This document shows positions 1 to 9,154 of a DNA stretch of 64,000 bases, piece after piece. The stretch lies in NCBI RefSeq assembly GCF_900116135.1, contig NZ_FOZX01000001.1, positions 124,001 through 188,000 on the forward strand, in the 5' to 3' direction. Below the pieces are notes generated by a model. That model did no database searches, had not been told where the DNA came from, and saw only the letters and a program-made list of their open reading frames with translations. This DNA is from Saccharopolyspora flava (lineage in GTDB: Bacteria; Actinomycetota; Actinomycetes; Mycobacteriales; Pseudonocardiaceae). The translations under genes were made by a program, and so were the position numbers. Every line of letters begins with the position of its first letter. Positions within the stretch are counted from its first letter, which is position 1.

Positions 1-2786
1 CGCTGGCGCGCACCCTGGCCCCGTTCCGGCTCAGCGCCACCACCGACATCGTCGAGCCGATGGTCACCGACTTCGACCTGGCGGCGCTGCTGGAGGTCGG
101 GGAGATGGACAAGCTCGACGCCGCCCGCACCTGGGCGCGCACCTCGCAGCAGGACCGGTTGCGGGTGCCGATCGGCATCGCCGAGAACGGCACCAAGATC
201 GAGCTGGACATCAAGGAGTCCGCCCAGGGCGGCATGGGCCCGCACGGCCTGCTCATCGGCGCGACCGGTTCCGGCAAGTCGGAGCTGCTGCGCACGCTGG
301 TGGTGGCGATGGCCGTCACGCACTCCTCCGAGGTCCTCAACTTCGTGCTGGTCGACTTCAAGGGCGGCGCGACGTTCCTGGGTCTGGACGAGCTCCCGCA
401 CACCTCGGCGGTGATCACCAACCTGGCCGACGAGGCGCCGCTGGTGACCCGCATGCAGGACGCGCTGCAGGGCGAGATGGTGCGCCGCCAGGAGCTGCTG
501 CGCTCGGCGGGCAACTACAGCTCGCTGCTGGAGTACGAGAAGGCCCGCGCCAACGGCGCTCCGCTGGCCCCGATGCCGAGCCTGTTCCTGGTCGTCGACG
601 AGTTCAGCGAGCTGCTGGCCTCGCACCCGGACTTCGCGGAGCTGTTCGTGATGATCGGCCGGCTGGGCCGGTCGCTGGGCGTGCACCTGCTGCTGGCCTC
701 GCAGCGCATCGACGACGGCCGGATGCACAAGCTGGAGAGCCACCTGTCTTACCGGATCGGTCTGCGCACGTTCTCGGCGATGGAGAGCCGCTCGGTGATC
801 GGTGTTCCGGACGCCTACCAGCTGCCGAGCGCGCCGGGCAACGGCTACCTGCGCTCGGACGTGGCGACGCTGTCGCGGTTCAAGGCCGCCTACGTCTCGG
901 CGCCGTTCAAGCGGCGCACCGCCGAGCAGCGCAAGGCCGAGATCAGCCGCCAGGTGGTGCCTTTCGGCGCCGCGCGGCTGCCGGACGCGCCCGCCCAGCA
1001 GGTCCCCGAGCCGGAGCCGGAGACCGAGGAAGAGGAGGCGACCGAGACGCTGCTGCAGGTCGCGGTCAGCCGCCTCAAGGGCCAGGGCCCGCCCGCGCAC
1101 CAGGTGTGGTTGCCGCCGCTGGACGAGCCGCCGACGCTCGACGAGCTGCTGCCGCCGCTGGTGCCCGACCCCGATCGCGGTCTGACGCCGGTCAGCTGGC
1201 CGGGGCGCGGCAAGCTGCAGGTGCCGGTGGGCGTCATCGACAAGCCCTTCGACCAGGCCCGCGAGCTGTACATGGTGGACCTGTCGGGCGTCGGCGGGCA
1301 CGTCGGCATCGCCGGTGGCCCGCAGGCGGGCAAGTCGACGATGCTGCGCACCCTCATCGCCGGTCTCGCGCTCACCCACACGCCCGACGAGGTGCAGTTC
1401 TACTGCCTGGACTTCGGCGGTGGCACGCTGCAGACCCTCGGCGAGCTGCCGCACGTCGGCGGCATCGCCGGGCGGATGGACGCCGAGCGCGTCAGCCGCA
1501 CGGTCGCCGAGGTGCAGGGCGTGCTGGCCCAGCGCGAAGCGCTGTTCGCCCGGCACGGTGTGGAGAACATGGCCGAGTACCGGGAGCTGCGCCGCACGGG
1601 CCGGGTTCCGGAGGACTCCTTCGGCGACGTGTTCCTGGTGGTGGACAACTGGGGCACGCTGCGCAGCGACTTCGAGCAGCACGACCAGACGATCCGCTCG
1701 CTGGCCTCGCGCGGCCTGACCTACGGCATCCACCTGATGCTGACCACGAGCCGCTGGGCCGACATCCACAGCCAGCTGCGCGATCAGCTGGGCACCCGGC
1801 TGGAGCTGCGGCTGGGCGACTCGATCGACTCGGTCATCGACATGCGCGCTGCGGCCGGGGTGCCGCGCCAGCCGGGTCGCGGTCTGACGATGGACAAGCT
1901 GCACTTCCTGTCGGCGGTGCCGCGCCTGGACGGGCTGCGCCGGGTCGACGACCTGGCCAAGGGAGCCCGGATGCTGGCCGAAGCGGTGGCCGACAACTGG
2001 GACGGCGAGGACGCCGCCGGGGTCCGGATGCTGCCGGCGGTGCTGCCCGCCGAGCAGCTCCCCGAGCCGCAGGGCAAACTGCGCCTCGCGCTGGGCTGGG
2101 GCGAGGCGGACCTGCAGCCGGTGTGGCACGACTTCGCGACCCAGCCGCACCTGACGGTGCTGGGCGACACCGGCAGCGGCAAGACCGGTCTGCTGCGGCT
2201 GGTCGCCGACGCGATCCCGAAGACCTACGCGCCGGGCGAGGCGGAGCTGATCCTGGTGGACTCGCGCCGCGTGCTGCTGGACGCGGTCCCGGACGCCTAC
2301 CGGCGGGGTTTCGCGTTCTCCGCGACGGCGGCCAAGGACATCATCGGCACCGCCGCCAACGAGCTGCGGGAACGCCTGCCGGGCGCGGACGTCACGCCGC
2401 AGCAGCTGCAGCGCCGCGACTGGTGGTCGGGTCCGGAGGTGTTCATCCTCGTCGACGACTACGACCTGCTGGCCAGCACGATGGGCGGCCCGCTGGACTC
2501 GCTGCTGGACCTGCTGCCGCAGGCCGCCGACATCGGTCTGCACGTGATCCTCACCCGCAGCGCGGCCGGGTCCTCGCGGCTGTCGATGGACTCGGTGGTG
2601 CGGCGGATGCAGGAATCCAACACGCCGGACCTGGCGTTCTCCTGCCCGCCCACGGAGATGCCGCTGCTCAACGGGATGCGCCCGCAGGTGCTGCCCGCGG
2701 GCCGGGCACACCTGGTGACCCGCCGCAGCGCGACGCTGATGCAGGCGGGCTGGCTGGAGCCGCGCCCGGCGGGAGACCGCTCGTGA
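1..2786 (+). CDS. eccC: Type VII secretion ATPase EccC (5' end outside window)
   Basis: FtsK/SpoIIIE-type motor ATPase of an ESX secretion system, a membrane-associated hexamer that recognises and moves WXG100-type substrates. The reading frame is open from base 3, so the N-terminal membrane part lies upstream; 927 residues are visible. Three ATPase domains follow in order. The Walker A loops are GATGSGKSE (near base 260), GPQAGKST (near 1320) and GDTGSGKT (near 2165). The Walker B segments are LFLVVDEF, VFLVVDNW and VFILVDDY; only the first keeps the D-E pair, as is usual for EccC domains 2 and 3. It overlaps the next gene, a mycosin, by GTGA, the normal ESX gene order. Confidence 0.95.
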   Translation, partial: LARTLAPFRLSATTDIVEPMVTDFDLAALLEVGEMDKLDAARTWARTSQQDRLRVPIGIAENGTKIELDIKESAQGGMGPHGLLIGATGSGKSELLRTLVVAMAVTHSSEVLNFVLVDFKGGATFLGLDELPHTSAVITNLADEAPLVTRMQDALQGEMVRRQELLRSAGNYSSLLEYEKARANGAPLAPMPSLFLVVDEFSELLASHPDFAELFVMIGRLGRSLGVHLLLASQRIDDGRMHKLESHLSYRIGLRTFSAMESRSVIGVPDAYQLPSAPGNGYLRSDVATLSRFKAAYVSAPFKRRTAEQRKAEISRQVVPFGAARLPDAPAQQVPEPEPETEEEEATETLLQVAVSRLKGQGPPAHQVWLPPLDEPPTLDELLPPLVPDPDRGLTPVSWPGRGKLQVPVGVIDKPFDQARELYMVDLSGVGGHVGIAGGPQAGKSTMLRTLIAGLALTHTPDEVQFYCLDFGGGTLQTLGELPHVGGIAGRMDAERVSRTVAEVQGVLAQREALFARHGVENMAEYRELRRTGRVPEDSFGDVFLVVDNWGTLRSDFEQHDQTIRSLASRGLTYGIHLMLTTSRWADIHSQLRDQLGTRLELRLGDSIDSVIDMRAAAGVPRQPGRGLTMDKLHFLSAVPRLDGLRRVDDLAKGARMLAEAVADNWDGEDAAGVRMLPAVLPAEQLPEPQGKLRLALGWGEADLQPVWHDFATQPHLTVLGDTGSGKTGLLRLVADAIPKTYAPGEAELILVDSRRVLLDAVPDAYRRGFAFSATAAKDIIGTAANELRERLPGADVTPQQLQRRDWWSGPEVFILVDDYDLLASTMGGPLDSLLDLLPQAADIGLHVILTRSAAGSSRLSMDSVVRRMQESNTPDLAFSCPPTEMPLLNGMRPQVLPAGRAHLVTRRSATLMQAGWLEPRPAGDRS

Positions 2787-3934
2787 GGGCGCTGGCGACC
2801 GTCCTGGTGACGGGGGCGCTGCTCACCGCCGCACCGGTCCCGGCCCTCGCCCAGCAGTGCGCGCCACCGGCGAATCAGGTGGTACCGCAGGAGGGTTGGG
2901 CGTTGCAGCGCCTCGACCCGAGCAGCGCGTGGGACCTGACCGACGGCGCCGCGGTGACGGTCGCAGTGATCGGCACGGGGGTCAGCGCGGCGGCTCCGGC
3001 GCTGTCCGGGGCGGTGCTGCCGGGCCAGAGCCTCAGCGGTGGTGCGGGAAACGACGACTGCGCGGGCCGGGACACCTTCATGGCCGGCGTGATCGCCGCG
3101 CGCCCGGCGGCCGGCACCGGGTTCACCGGCATCGCCCCGGGCGCCCGGATCCTGCCGATCCGGATCACCAACGACCCCGACGAGGTCGACGCGGGTAAGC
3201 TGGCCTCGGCGATCCGCTCGGCCGCCGACGGCGGTGCGCAGGTGATCGCCGTGTCGGTGGGCACGGCGTCGGCCGATGGCGGGCTGCGCGCGGCGGTGTC
3301 CTACGCGCTGAGCAAGGACGCGCTGGTCATCGCACCGTCCGATGTGGACGTCGGCGACGACGCGGTCCCCTACCCCGCCGGGTTCCCGGAGGCGCTGGCC
3401 GTCACCGGCATCACCGAGCAGGGCGAACCGATCCAGCACGCCGCCGGGCAGCCCGCGCTGGTCGCGCCGGGCGACGATGTGGTGGGCATCGCGCCGCGCG
3501 GCAACGGCCAGATCGTGGCCTCCGGCGGCGGCATCGGCGTCGCGTTCGCGGCGGGCGCGGCCGCGCTGGTGCGCGCCTACCACCCGGATCTCTCGGCCGC
3601 CGAGGTCCGGAACCGGTTGCAGGACACCGCCGATCACCCGCCCGCCGACCTGCCCGACCCGAGGCGCGGCTACGGCGTGGTCAACCCCGCGGCCGCGGTC
3701 ACCTCGGTGCTGCCGTCGGAATCCGGCGAGAAGCCGTTGTCGGCCGCGGCGCCGCCCGCGCACCTGACGCCGAAACCCGCCGTCGACCCGCTGCCGCGGC
3801 TGGTGGCGCTGCTGGTCACCGGCGGAGTCGGGCTGCTGGTGGTGCTCACCGGCCTGGGCGCGGTGCTGATCCCGCGCGCCCGCCAACGCGGCTGGCGCTC
3901 GGCGTGGCACACCCCGCCGCAGAGCGGGAGCTAG
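2783..3934 (+). CDS. mycP: Mycosin-like subtilase, catalytically degenerate
   Basis: A 383-residue mycosin-family protein starting at GTG, inside the stop of eccC. It has a signal peptide (residues 1-23), a subtilase fold and a C-terminal membrane helix (about 333-355), which is the MycP architecture. The catalytic motifs are all changed. The Asp motif reads VAVIGTG (Gly64 for Asp). The His motif GHGT reads GRDT (Arg96 for His). The GTS Ser motif reads GGG around residue 250. The AAGN oxyanion Asn is also lost. Surrounding motifs (GIAPGA, ALVRAYHP) are conserved, so this is not a frame error. Mycosins are known to stabilise the ESX membrane complex independently of proteolysis, so a structural role is the likely inference. 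Confidence 0.85.
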   Translation: MRALATVLVTGALLTAAPVPALAQQCAPPANQVVPQEGWALQRLDPSSAWDLTDGAAVTVAVIGTGVSAAAPALSGAVLPGQSLSGGAGNDDCAGRDTFMAGVIAARPAAGTGFTGIAPGARILPIRITNDPDEVDAGKLASAIRSAADGGAQVIAVSVGTASADGGLRAAVSYALSKDALVIAPSDVDVGDDAVPYPAGFPEALAVTGITEQGEPIQHAAGQPALVAPGDDVVGIAPRGNGQIVASGGGIGVAFAAGAAALVRAYHPDLSAAEVRNRLQDTADHPPADLPDPRRGYGVVNPAAAVTSVLPSESGEKPLSAAAPPAHLTPKPAVDPLPRLVALLVTGGVGLLVVLTGLGAVLIPRARQRGWRSAWHTPPQSGS

Positions 3935-3995
3935 GCTTGGGCGGGCAGAACTTGATCAAGCACCGGGCTTTCCGGGCTCAGGCGGGAGCGCGTTG

Positions 3996-6830
3996 ATGGG
4001 ACCGGAGCTGTTCGGGCGGGACGCCGAACTGGCACAGCTGCGCGGACTCGCGGGCGAGGTCGCCGCCGGGCGCGGCACCGTGCTCTGGCTGGAGGGCGAA
4101 CCCGGCATCGGCAAGACGGCGCTGCTGCGCGCCCTGCTCGCCGAGGCCGAAACCCTCGGCTGCGCGGTGCACCACGCCGCGGCCGACCAGCTGTCGCAGC
4201 GGTTCCCGCTGCGGGTGCTGCTGGACTGCCTCGCGGTGCGGCCGAACTCCTCCGACCCGGAGGTCCTGGCGATCCACGAGCGCCTGGGCGGTGCGGGCGA
4301 CGACCCGGTGCCCGCGGTCGCCGAGCAGCTCATCGCGCTCACCGAGAAGCTGTGCGCGGCAGGGCCTCTGGTGCTGGCGGTCGACGACGTGCACTGGGCC
4401 GACGAGGCGAGCCTGCTGGTGTGGCACCGGCTGAGCCGGCTGACCGAGCACCTGCCGCTGCTGCTGGCCGGAGCCGTGCGCCCGTCGGGCGGCCGCAGCG
4501 AGCTCGGCGTGGTGCGCGGCGAAGACCGCGCAGCCGTGCGCATCCCGGTGAACCCGCTCGAGGAGGCCGCGACCGCGCAGCTGGCCGCGCACCTCACCGG
4601 CGCCGCCGGGATCGGGCCCGCCCTGCGGTCCGCGCTCGGCCGCGCGGCCGGGAACCCGCGCTACGCGCGGGAGATGGTGCTGGCGCTCAGCCGCGAGCAG
4701 CACCTCGACACCGATGCCGAGCGCGCGGAGCTCACCGCCGAGTTCAGCGACGGCGCGCTGCCGCGCTCGCTGGCCGAGTCCATCGCCGCCCGGCTCGGTT
4801 TCGTCGGCAGCGACACCATCGGCGTGCTGCGGATGGCCGCGCTGCTGGGCCCGACGTTCTCGGTGACCGATCTGCGCACCGTCTCCGAGCGCCCGGTGGT
4901 GGCGCTGGTCGGCAGCGTCGAGGAGGCGCTCACCGCGGGGCTGCTGGTCGAATCGGGGTCGCGGTTGACCTTCCAGCACGGGCTGATCCGCCAAGCCCTG
5001 CACGAGACCACGCCGACCGCACTGCGTCTGGCGCTGCACCACCAGGCGGCCCGCGCGCTGGCCTCCTCCGGCGCGCCCGTGGAGCGGGTGGGCGAGCAGT
5101 TGATGGCCTCGCTGTCGGTCGACGACGCCGAGATCGACGACTGGGGCCTGGACTGGCTGGTCGACAACGGCCGGATGCTGGCCCACCGAGCCCCGGAGTG
5201 CGCCGAAGGCCTGCTCGCCAACGCGATCCCGCTGCTGTCCACTCAGGACGATCGTCGCGATGCGCTGCGCACCGCGCGGGTGCTGGCGATGGTGCAGCTG
5301 GGCCGTCCGGAGCAGGCTCGCGAGCTCAGCGAGCGCGCGCTGGACGACACCCGCGACGCCTCCTGCTCGGCCGAGCTCAGCTGGTACCTGGCGTGGTCGC
5401 TGGCGGTGCTGGGGCAGGACGACCTGGCCACCGAGGTGGTCGAGAAAGCGTTGCGCACACCGGGTTTCGAGCGGCCGTGGCTGGCCCGGATGCACGCGGT
5501 GCTGGGCCAGGTGATGCTCTCGCGCGGCCACTTCGAGGCCGCCGACGCGGCCGTAGAGCGCGCGCTGGCCGAGGCGCGGCCGTCCCGCGACGGTTTCGCG
5601 CTCGGCCTGGCGCTGCACGTGCGCGGGGCCGCGCTGGCGCGCCGCTGCGACCTCGCCGAGGCGGTGATCTGCTACGAGCAGGCGGGTGCCGCGCTCGGCG
5701 ACGCCCCGGAGAACACCGATCTGCGGCTCACGGTGCTGGGCAACCGGATGACGCTGCTGTTCGGGCTCGGCCAGGCCGAGGAGGCCGAGAGCGCCCTGCA
5801 CGAGATGCTGGCGATGGCCGAGCGCTCGGCGACGCCGTCCCGGCTGGGCGCGGTGCGCCTGTCGGCGGCCAACCACTACTACACGATCGGCCGCTGGGAC
5901 GACGCGACCGCCGAGCTGGAGGCCGCGGGCGAGCTCGCCGACCGGCTGGACCCGGCGGGACTGCGCCTGCTGCACGGGCTCTCGGCGCTGCTGGCCGGGC
6001 ACCGCGACGACCGCGCGACGCTGCGCCGCGCGCTGCGCTCCGCCGGTGGCGATGACGGTGACGGGCAGCCGGCCACCCGGGTCTCCGGCGAGTTCCTGCT
6101 GCTGGCCGAGGCGCTGCTCGCCGAGTCCGACGAGGAGCCCGAGCGCGCGGTGCGGCTGCTGTCGGAGGCGCTGACGGCGGGCAAGCGGTTCGGCACCCGC
6201 TACCTGTGGCTGCCGCAGCTGGTGCGGCTGGCGGTCGAGACCGGTGAGAGCGAGATCGCCGGGCGCGCCACGGACGCCTGCGCGGAGGACGCGGCTGTGG
6301 GGGCGGTGCCCAACATCGTGGCCGCCTCGCAGCACTGCCGCGGCCTGCTGGAGCGCGACCCGACGGCGCTGCGCGCCGCGATCGAGCTCTACGGCACGAC
6401 GAACCAGCCGCCCCGCCGCGCGCGGGCGCTGGAGGACATGGCGGTGGTGCTGGCCGAGCGCGGCGAGTCCGCCCCGGCCCGCGCGGCCTACGCGCGGGCG
6501 GTGCAGATCTACCAGAACCTGGGCGCGGGCTGGGATCTGCGGCGCGCGGACGCCCGGATGCGGCCGCACGGCCTGCGGCACCCGCGGGGGCGGCGCCGGC
6601 GCGCCACCAACGGCTGGGAGTCGCTGACGCCGACGGAGCGGCAGATCGCGCGGCTGGTGGCCGACGGGCTGCCGAACCCCGACATCGCGGCGGCCCTGTT
6701 CTCCTCGCGCCGCACGGTCGAGGTGCACGTCTCGCACATCCTGGCCAAGCTCGGGGTGCGCTCGCGGGTGGAGATCGCGGTCGAGGCGACCCGCCACGAC
6801 GGCGGCGACGTCGACACCAGATCCGCCTGA
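3996..6830 (+). CDS. LuxR-family ATP-binding regulator (LAL/MalT-like)
   Basis: Large 944-residue transcription regulator. An N-terminal AAA/NTPase domain has Walker A GEPGIGKTALL (about residues 29-39) and Walker B LVLAVDDVHWAD. A long helical, TPR-like middle region follows. The C-terminal LuxR HTH (about 878-940) contains LTPTERQIARLVADG and TVEVHVSHILAKLG. ATG at 3996 is chosen because GGGAG lies about 9 bases upstream; an in-frame TTG precedes it directly. It stands alone, 60 bases after the mycosin gene. Effector and targets are not visible. LAL regulators often control catabolic or secondary-metabolite genes. Confidence 0.88.
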   Translation: MGPELFGRDAELAQLRGLAGEVAAGRGTVLWLEGEPGIGKTALLRALLAEAETLGCAVHHAAADQLSQRFPLRVLLDCLAVRPNSSDPEVLAIHERLGGAGDDPVPAVAEQLIALTEKLCAAGPLVLAVDDVHWADEASLLVWHRLSRLTEHLPLLLAGAVRPSGGRSELGVVRGEDRAAVRIPVNPLEEAATAQLAAHLTGAAGIGPALRSALGRAAGNPRYAREMVLALSREQHLDTDAERAELTAEFSDGALPRSLAESIAARLGFVGSDTIGVLRMAALLGPTFSVTDLRTVSERPVVALVGSVEEALTAGLLVESGSRLTFQHGLIRQALHETTPTALRLALHHQAARALASSGAPVERVGEQLMASLSVDDAEIDDWGLDWLVDNGRMLAHRAPECAEGLLANAIPLLSTQDDRRDALRTARVLAMVQLGRPEQARELSERALDDTRDASCSAELSWYLAWSLAVLGQDDLATEVVEKALRTPGFERPWLARMHAVLGQVMLSRGHFEAADAAVERALAEARPSRDGFALGLALHVRGAALARRCDLAEAVICYEQAGAALGDAPENTDLRLTVLGNRMTLLFGLGQAEEAESALHEMLAMAERSATPSRLGAVRLSAANHYYTIGRWDDATAELEAAGELADRLDPAGLRLLHGLSALLAGHRDDRATLRRALRSAGGDDGDGQPATRVSGEFLLLAEALLAESDEEPERAVRLLSEALTAGKRFGTRYLWLPQLVRLAVETGESEIAGRATDACAEDAAVGAVPNIVAASQHCRGLLERDPTALRAAIELYGTTNQPPRRARALEDMAVVLAERGESAPARAAYARAVQIYQNLGAGWDLRRADARMRPHGLRHPRGRRRRATNGWESLTPTERQIARLVADGLPNPDIAAALFSSRRTVEVHVSHILAKLGVRSRVEIAVEATRHDGGDVDTRSA

Positions 6831-6840
6831 CCCCCGGAAA

Positions 6841-6859
6841 CCGTGACGCATCGTCACGG
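6841..6859. terminator. Hairpin after the LuxR gene
   Basis: Perfect 8-bp arms CCGTGACG/CGTCACGG around CAT, 11 bases after the stop codon. No T-run follows, so it could also be an operator. Confidence 0.4.
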
Positions 6860-7221
6860 CGATCACCCTCCGCTCACACGTTGAGCGCAACCGCACGGGC
6901 GGTCATCACGACTCTGCGGGTCCGGATTCTGACGCTGTGTCACCCATCACAAACCCGTCATCGTTCGTTCACAGTACCTTTATGTTCTCGACCGACCAGT
7001 TGGTCCGGCACATGGGGACGAAACCCGAAAAATCGCCCACGGGAACGCTCATATGAGCACCTCCTCGGTACTACGTAGAAAATCTACGTGAGCTCCCGGA
7101 TTTCCTCCGATCGAGCTAACGGGCAAGCTCATCGCTGCCATCCGGAATCCCCTTTTCCGGTCCGTCCCCCAGTTCCGCGGACGATTCACCGGCGGGGCAG
7201 ACAACCGAATGAAGAAGCCAC
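6860..7221. other. AT-richer gap before the ECF sigma gene
   Basis: About 360 bases without a convincing gene. A short open frame (6881-7078) has no ribosome site or recognisable product. Base composition is less GC-rich than the neighbours, as expected for promoter DNA. The only clear structure is the dyad at 7073-7089. Confidence 0.5.
7073..7089. promoter_or_regulatory. Dyad upstream of the ECF sigma gene
   Basis: Perfect inverted repeat ACGTAGA-AAA-TCTACGT, about 130 bases upstream of the sigma-factor start. It looks like an operator for a dimeric regulator; the protein is unknown. Confidence 0.4.
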
Positions 7222-7848
7222 ATGACGCTAGTCGGAGATCCGCGATCCGCGATCGCATTCGAACGGGCACGCACCACCACGACGACCCAGGGCGGTGAGC
7301 ACGCCGTTCGAAACACAGACACGACTTTGAAGTCGCTCTACGACGACTACTACCTTCGCCTTCTGGCGTACGTGAACAAGATCCTCTCCGATCCGCACCA
7401 CGCCGAGGACGTCGTGCAGGAGACGATGCTCCGCGCCTGGCAGCACGCCGACTCGCTGACGCCGGAGCGCGGCTCGGTGTGGGGCTGGCTGACCAGGGTC
7501 GCCCACAACATCGCCATCGACCGCATTCGCGCACGTCGCGCGCGCCCCACCGAGGTCGACGAGGCGGCGGGCAGCACCGTCGGCGACTACGACTCCGACC
7601 ACGCCGACGCGGTGGTCAACCGGGTCGTGGTGGCCAAGATGGTCAGCAGGCTGACCCCCGGGCACCGCTCGGTGCTCTACGAGGTCTACTTCGCCGACAG
7701 CACCGCCACCAAGGCCGCGAGATCGCTGGGCATTCCGCCGGGAACGGTGAAATCCCGGCTGCACCACGCCCTGCGGAACCTCAAAACGACGATGGACCCG
7801 CGGTCGCGGGACATCTACAACACCCCGCGCGGAGAGCACTCCCGATAA
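7222..7848 (+). CDS. ECF-type RNA polymerase sigma factor (SigK/SigL-like)
   Basis: A 208-residue sigma-70 family protein. Region 2 spans about residues 35-100 (RLLAYVNKILSDPHHAEDVV, then TRVAHNIAIDRIRARRARP). Region 4 lies at about 140-195 (YEVYFADSTATKAARSLG, PPGTVKSRLHHALRNLKT). No anti-sigma gene adjoins it. The ATG at 7222 has only a weak GAAGAA upstream; homology starts near residue 35, so a later start such as GTG 7297 is possible. It closely resembles the second ECF factor at 62538-63068, down to the shared RARPTEV and GTVKSRLHHA segments, so the two are probably paralogues. Confidence 0.9.
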   Translation: MTLVGDPRSAIAFERARTTTTTQGGEHAVRNTDTTLKSLYDDYYLRLLAYVNKILSDPHHAEDVVQETMLRAWQHADSLTPERGSVWGWLTRVAHNIAIDRIRARRARPTEVDEAAGSTVGDYDSDHADAVVNRVVVAKMVSRLTPGHRSVLYEVYFADSTATKAARSLGIPPGTVKSRLHHALRNLKTTMDPRSRDIYNTPRGEHSR

Positions 7849-8040
7849 CGGCGTTTTCTCCCGCTCGAATTCCGATGTGACATTCGACGGCGAAACGTCC
7901 CACCGAAATCATAAGGTTCCCTGATCTCCCGCACCACTGGAATCGTTTCAATCGTCCAGTCGAATTCTATGGATGAGACTCGACTCCAATCTATGTGTTT
8001 GCTCCGATGAATCGCGATCACCTGTTCGGCCCAATGCGAA

Positions 8041-8066
8041 GGGGCGTTGCGGAAGAACCGCGCCCC
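8041..8066. terminator. Hairpin between convergent sigma and LysR genes
   Basis: GGGGC-gtt-GCGG, loop AAGAA, CCGC-GCCCC. It lies between two convergent genes, so it could end transcription from both sides. Confidence 0.4.
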
Positions 8067-8094
8067 GACCGGAAATCACCCGTCCGCGAGCCGC

Positions 8095-9012
8095 TCACCA
8101 GTCGCGCGCAGCCCCCAGCAGCCGGTCGCGCACGCGCGCGTGGTGAGCGCTGCGGGCGGTCCCGGCGCGCTCGGCGAGGAACAGGGTGTTGATCGGCGGG
8201 TCCGGCGGCTCCAGCAGCGCGATCAGGTCTCCGGACATCAGCGCGCCCGCGCAGAGGTAGCGCGGGAGGACCGCGACGCCCGCGCCGGCGGCGACGGCGG
8301 TGGCCTGCGCGCGCAGGTCCGGGATCACCACGGCCGCCGGGGCGGTGAGCCTCCTGCCGAAGACGTGCCGCCAGTAGCGGCGCGCGATCGGCAGGTCCTC
8401 GGCGTAGGTCAGCAGCGGCACCCCCGCCAGCGCGCCCGGGTCCTCCGGCGTCAGCCCGCCGAGGCGCTCCGCCCACGCCGGTCCGGCGACGAGCACGAAC
8501 TCCTCGTCGGCCAGCGTCGTCGCGGTGATGGTGCGCCCGCGCGGCCGGATCGCCGACACCACGAGGTCGAAACGCCCCGCCCGCAAGCCCTCCAGCAGCT
8601 CGTCGGCGAGCCCGGTGGTCACCCACAGCCGGGTCTCGTCGGCCACCAGCGGCGCGAGCGCGGGCAGCACCCGCTCGCCCAGCAGCTCCGCCGGACCGCC
8701 CAGCCGCACCGGCTCGTCGTCCTCCCGGCGGGTGCCGCGCTCGGCGACGGCGGCCAGCGCGTCGAGCGGCCCGGCGACCTCCGCGGCGAGCTCGTCGGCG
8801 ACTGCGGTCGCCGCGGCACCGCGCGGCAACCGCTCGAACAGCTGCCGCCCGAGGTGGTTCTCCAGCGCCCGCACCTGACCGGTCACGGTCGGCTGCGCCA
8901 GCCCCAGCACGCGCGCGGCGGAGGTGAACGAACCCGTCCGGTGCACCGCCAGGAACGTCCGCAGCAACCCCAGTTCCACCGGACCGGAGCCCTGCGCCTC
9001 ACCCTCGCTCAT
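8095..9012 (-). CDS. LysR-type transcriptional regulator
   Basis: 305 residues. The N-terminal winged HTH (about residues 15-75) reads LGLLRTFLAVHRTGSFTSAA and AQPTVTGQVRALENHLG. A LysR substrate-binding domain follows. The gene is divergent from the DJ-1/PfpI-family gene at 9155 and shares a 142-base intergenic region with dyads at 9046-9063 and 9069-9082. By LysR custom it probably controls that neighbour and itself. The inducer is unknown. Confidence 0.92.
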   Translation of the reverse strand: MSEGEAQGSGPVELGLLRTFLAVHRTGSFTSAARVLGLAQPTVTGQVRALENHLGRQLFERLPRGAAATAVADELAAEVAGPLDALAAVAERGTRREDDEPVRLGGPAELLGERVLPALAPLVADETRLWVTTGLADELLEGLRAGRFDLVVSAIRPRGRTITATTLADEEFVLVAGPAWAERLGGLTPEDPGALAGVPLLTYAEDLPIARRYWRHVFGRRLTAPAAVVIPDLRAQATAVAAGAGVAVLPRYLCAGALMSGDLIALLEPPDPPINTLFLAERAGTARSAHHARVRDRLLGAARDW

Positions 9013-9045
9013 GCCGCGAGGCTATCGCCGGGCCTGCTCGCTCAG

Positions 9046-9082
9046 CCATCGGAATCCTGATGGCGGTCATCGGTTCGCCGAT
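9046..9082. promoter_or_regulatory. Candidate LysR operator with two dyads
   Basis: CCATC-N8-GATGG (9046-9063) and ATCGG-TTCG-CCGAT (9069-9082) lie in the divergent region between the LysR gene and the DJ-1-family gene. The arrangement resembles paired LysR recognition and activation sites. Confidence 0.45.
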
Positions 9083-9154
9083 TGGCACCGCCACCGAGAC
9101 CGCGCCTACCGTCGGACTCGACACCGCACATCACGACCCTGAGAGCGACACATC

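Noticed and set aside
1106-2782. Long open frame within eccC continuing into the mycosin
   Set aside because: Before 2783 the frame gives Arg/Ala/Gly-rich shadow protein; only the part from GTG 2783 has a signal peptide and subtilase features.
3978-6896. Very long minus-strand open frame opposite the LuxR gene
   Set aside because: Composition is His/Arg/Gln-rich without domains, typical of antisense frames in high-GC genes; the plus frame has clear motifs.
6881-7078. Small protein gene before the ECF sigma factor
   Set aside because: No ribosome site, no recognisable domain, and it would cover the promoter region and part of the dyad.
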